From Yponomeuta sedellus (lineage: Eukaryota > Arthropoda > Insecta > Lepidoptera > Yponomeutidae): a DNA stretch of 64,000 nt. A program made the position numbers and the translations under genes. Positions 62,085-64,000 of this stretch are shown in pieces. The notes under the pieces were generated by a model. That model searched no databases and was not told the origin of the DNA. It was given only the letters and a program-made list of their open reading frames with translations. The stretch lies in the NCBI GenBank assembly GCA_934045075.1, contig OW203732.1:9449001-9513000 (forward strand), given 5' to 3'. The first letter of the stretch is position 1; each line of letters opens with the position of its first letter.

Positions 62085-63212
62085 TTATTTGTTTGTTTGT
62101 TTTTTGTTTGTTTGTTTGTTTGTTTGTTTGTTTGTTTGTTTGTTTGTTAGTTTGTCTGTTTGTTTGTTTGTTTGTTTGTTTGTTTGTTTGTTTGTTTGTT
62201 TGTTTGTTTGTTTGTTTGTTTGTTTGTTTGTTTGTTTGTTTGTTTGTTTGTTAGTTTGTTTGTTTGTTTGTTTGTTTGTTTGTTTGTTTGTTTGTTTGTT
62301 TGTTTGTTTGTTTGTTTGTTTGTTTGTTTGTTTGTTTGTTTAATTGTTTGTTTGTTTGTTCGTTTGTTCGTTCGTTCGTTCGATCGTTCGTTCGTTCGTT
62401 CGTTCGTTCGTTCGTTCGTTCGTTCGTTCGTTCGTTCGTTCGTTCGTTCGTTCGTTCGTTCGTTCGTTCGTTCGTTCGTTCGTTCGTTCGTTCGTTCGTT
62501 CGTTCGTTCGTTCGTTCGTTCGTTCGTTCGTTCGTTTGTTCCTTCGTTTGTTCATTCGTTCATTCGTTCGTTCATTCGTTCATTCGTTCATTCATTCATT
62601 CGTTCGTTCGTTCGTTCGTTCGTTCGTTCGTTCGTTCGTTCGTTCGTTCGTTCGTTCGTTCGTTCGTTCGTTCGTTCGTTCGTTCGTTCGTTCGTTCGTT
62701 CGTTCGTTCGTTCGTTCGTTCGTTCGTTCGTTCGTTCGTTCGTTCGTTCGTTCGTTCGTTCGTTCGTTCGTTCGTTCGTTCGTTCGTTCGTTCGTTCGTT
62801 CGTTCGTTCGTTCGTTCGTTCGTTCGTTCGTTCGTTCGTTCGTTCGTTCGTTCGTTCGTTCGTTCGTTCGTTCGTTCGTTCGTTCGTTCGTTCGTTCGTT
62901 CGTTCGTTCGTTCGTTCGTTCGTTCGTTCGTTCGTTCGTTCGTTCGTTCGTTCGTTCGTTCACTCACTCACTCACTCACTCACTCACTCACTCACTCACT
63001 CACTCACTCACTCACTCACTCACTCACTCACTCACTCACTCACTCACTCACTCACTCACTCACTCACTCACTCACTCACTCACTCACTCACTCACTCACT
63101 CACTCACTCACTCACTCACTCACTCACTCACTCACTCACTCACTCACTCACTCACTCACTCACTCACTCACTCACTCACTCACTCACTCACTCACTCACT
63201 CATTCATTCATT
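62085..63212. repeat. 1.1-kb compound tetranucleotide array
   Basis: (TTTG)n to about 62358, (TTCG)n to 62534, a short mixed block with TTCATTCG units to 62600, (TTCG)n to 62960, (CACT)n to 63200, then CATTCATTCATT. Each block differs from its neighbour by one or two substitutions in the unit. Because 4-base units never create stops here, long frames exist on both strands (FVCL, SFVR, LTHS, ERTN repeats up to about 360 codons). They are not genes. Confidence 0.97.
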
Positions 63213-63214
63213 CA

Positions 63215-63250
63215 CTTCGTTACATTAACGGGTGCGATAATGTAACGAAG
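63215..63250. repeat. Perfect 13-bp hairpin between the array and LINE ORF1
   Basis: CTTCGTTACATTA (63215-63227) and TAATGTAACGAAG (63238-63250), loop ACGGGTGCGA. Lies 90 bases upstream of the ORF1 start; could belong to the LINE 5' UTR. Confidence 0.9.
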
Positions 63251-63340
63251 CGCAATCAAAGCCGAGGGGACGAAACTCCTACTCGTGGTCAATTCGACGT
63301 GCGGCCACGCCCTTCTGTTAGCGACTTTAAAGCAGCTGCC

Positions 63341-64000
63341 ATGGAGGTCTGCGAGGCGCCCACTGCTGCTACTTCCCAACATGCTTTAGTGAGCCCAAGG
63401 GTGACCCCCGAGAGAAGCTCGTCAGACGGTTCGTCTGCGGTACCAGCGGAGCCGGCTGTTTCACTTGTCTCCTCCGGAGCTCCAGCGACCATTAGCTACG
63501 ATCAGTTTGCAATACTACTGGATGCAAAACTGAACCAATTCAGGGAAGCATTAACGGGAGAGTTTAATATAATCCTGGTAAAATTAAGGGCCAGTTTTCA
63601 AGAGGAGCTTTCTGGCCTTCGTGTGGAAAATGTCGTGTATTTCTGTTCTTCAAGACCAATTAAACGATCGCGACCAAGAACTCCTTTCAAACGATATTGA
63701 AATTACATGCATTCCCGAATCTGATGGCGAGTCAGTTGGACATCTGGTAATGACGGTGGCAGCAAAGCTTGGAACTACATTGGAGGAAAAGGAGATAGTG
63801 AGCGCGGTACGTGTCGGTCCAAAACATAGCCCAGTCGAGGGGGCCCCCGCACCGCGCCCTCGCCCTATTGTTGTGCGGCTAGCAAGGCGCTCGCTTCGAG
63901 ATCAGCTGCTAAGAAGTGCGCGCGTGCGCCGCGGTGCTACAACATCAGAAATGGGCCTACCATCACATGAGCCGCGACATTTCTATGTGAACGAGCGGCT
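63341..64000 (+). pseudogene. Non-LTR retrotransposon ORF1 protein, N-terminal part, one frameshift, runs off the window
   Basis: Starts at ATG 63341 (MEVCEAPTAATSQHALVSPR), a Ser/Pro/Ala-rich leader. A probable coiled coil follows (DQFAILLDAKLNQFREALTG, then KLRASFQEELSGLRVEN) to about 63628. A one-base loss (or two-base gain) there shifts the frame to that beginning near 63630: VLQDQLNDRDQELLSNDIEI, TCIPESDGES, VMTVAAKLGTTLEEKEIVSA, VRVGPK, RPIVVRLARRSLRDQLLRSA, EPRHFYVNER. This order (coiled coil, then a nucleic-acid-binding fold ending YVNERL-like) is typical of ORF1 proteins of CR1/R1-like LINEs, which coat the element RNA. The open frame continues upstream into the tetranucleotide array, which is not real coding. 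Base composition is GC-richer than the neighbourhood, suggesting a young copy. Clade is not certain. Confidence 0.8.

Noticed and set aside
62085..63212. CRISPR-like repeat array
   Set aside because: Units are 4 bases with no spacers; the genome is eukaryotic.
62160..63245. Open frames up to about 360-480 codons with FVCL, SFVR and LTHS repeats
   Set aside because: They are produced by stop-free tetranucleotide repeats and occur in several frames and on both strands.

Overview
This window looks like intergenic or intronic DNA from a moth or butterfly genome. It is AT-rich and contains no complete host gene that I can recognise. It is packed with short interspersed repeats in both orientations. 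The lepidopteran reading rests on RTE-type LINE 3' ends finishing in ...AGCAGTGGACTA...TATAGCCTGA plus GAA or GAC triplets, on SINEs with tRNA-like heads carrying the CACGATGTTTTCCTTCA body, on Helitron-like ends (GGGTCAGCTAG), and on CR1/Jockey-type LINE tails ending in CAATAAAG plus TATC repeats. The species cannot be named from the sequence alone. Positions 12001-12200 are an assembly gap.

Layout. 0-12 kb: SINEs of five families, a doubled Helitron-like end, RTE fragments (one inserted into a SINE with a visible target-site duplication), a CR1/Jockey LINE 3' end on the minus strand, and a CpG-rich stretch near 5.8-6.06 kb that could be a minus-strand promoter and first exon. 12-26 kb: the gap, a long AATAT/AACGT array, two TA-flanked inverted-repeat elements (17.5-17.9 and 18.4-20.0 kb) with SINEs nested inside, and more SINEs. 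26.4-29.8 kb: the only substantial coding sequence, a decayed CR1/Jockey-type non-LTR retrotransposon with endonuclease and reverse transcriptase (one in-frame stop, then frameshifts). 29.8-47 kb: a hairpin MITE, many SINE copies and several perfect hairpins. 47.5-49.2 kb: a TTAA-flanked (piggyBac-like) shell loaded with a 5S-type SINE, a palindromic element and a retroposon inserted in that palindrome. 49-62 kb: sparse DNA with MITEs, SINEs, LINE tails, a GGCA array and a 1.5-kb foldback. 62.1-64 kb: a 1.1-kb tetranucleotide array running into the start of a second LINE, whose ORF1 continues past the window edge.

Most interesting points. (1) A SINE family with about 15 pieces here carries the internal promoter region of 5S rRNA instead of a tRNA head. 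(2) A second, tRNA-like family (called B below) and two unrelated retroposon families repeatedly occur as snap-back copies flanked by target-site duplications. In family B and in family J the antisense arm always begins at the same internal point, about 35-45 bases short of the 3' end. That points to self-primed second-strand synthesis during target-primed retrotransposition. (3) Nested insertions with clear duplications give a relative order of activity. I found no CRISPR array, no intact tRNA or rRNA gene and no defence or biosynthetic locus.

Family letters used in the feature list: A = 5S-derived SINE; B = tRNA-like, foldback-prone SINE; C, D, E = other tRNA-derived SINEs; F = unclassified repeat of about 180 bp; J = retroposon ending in AAAAGTCTAC plus a short tail; LINE tails are named individually.
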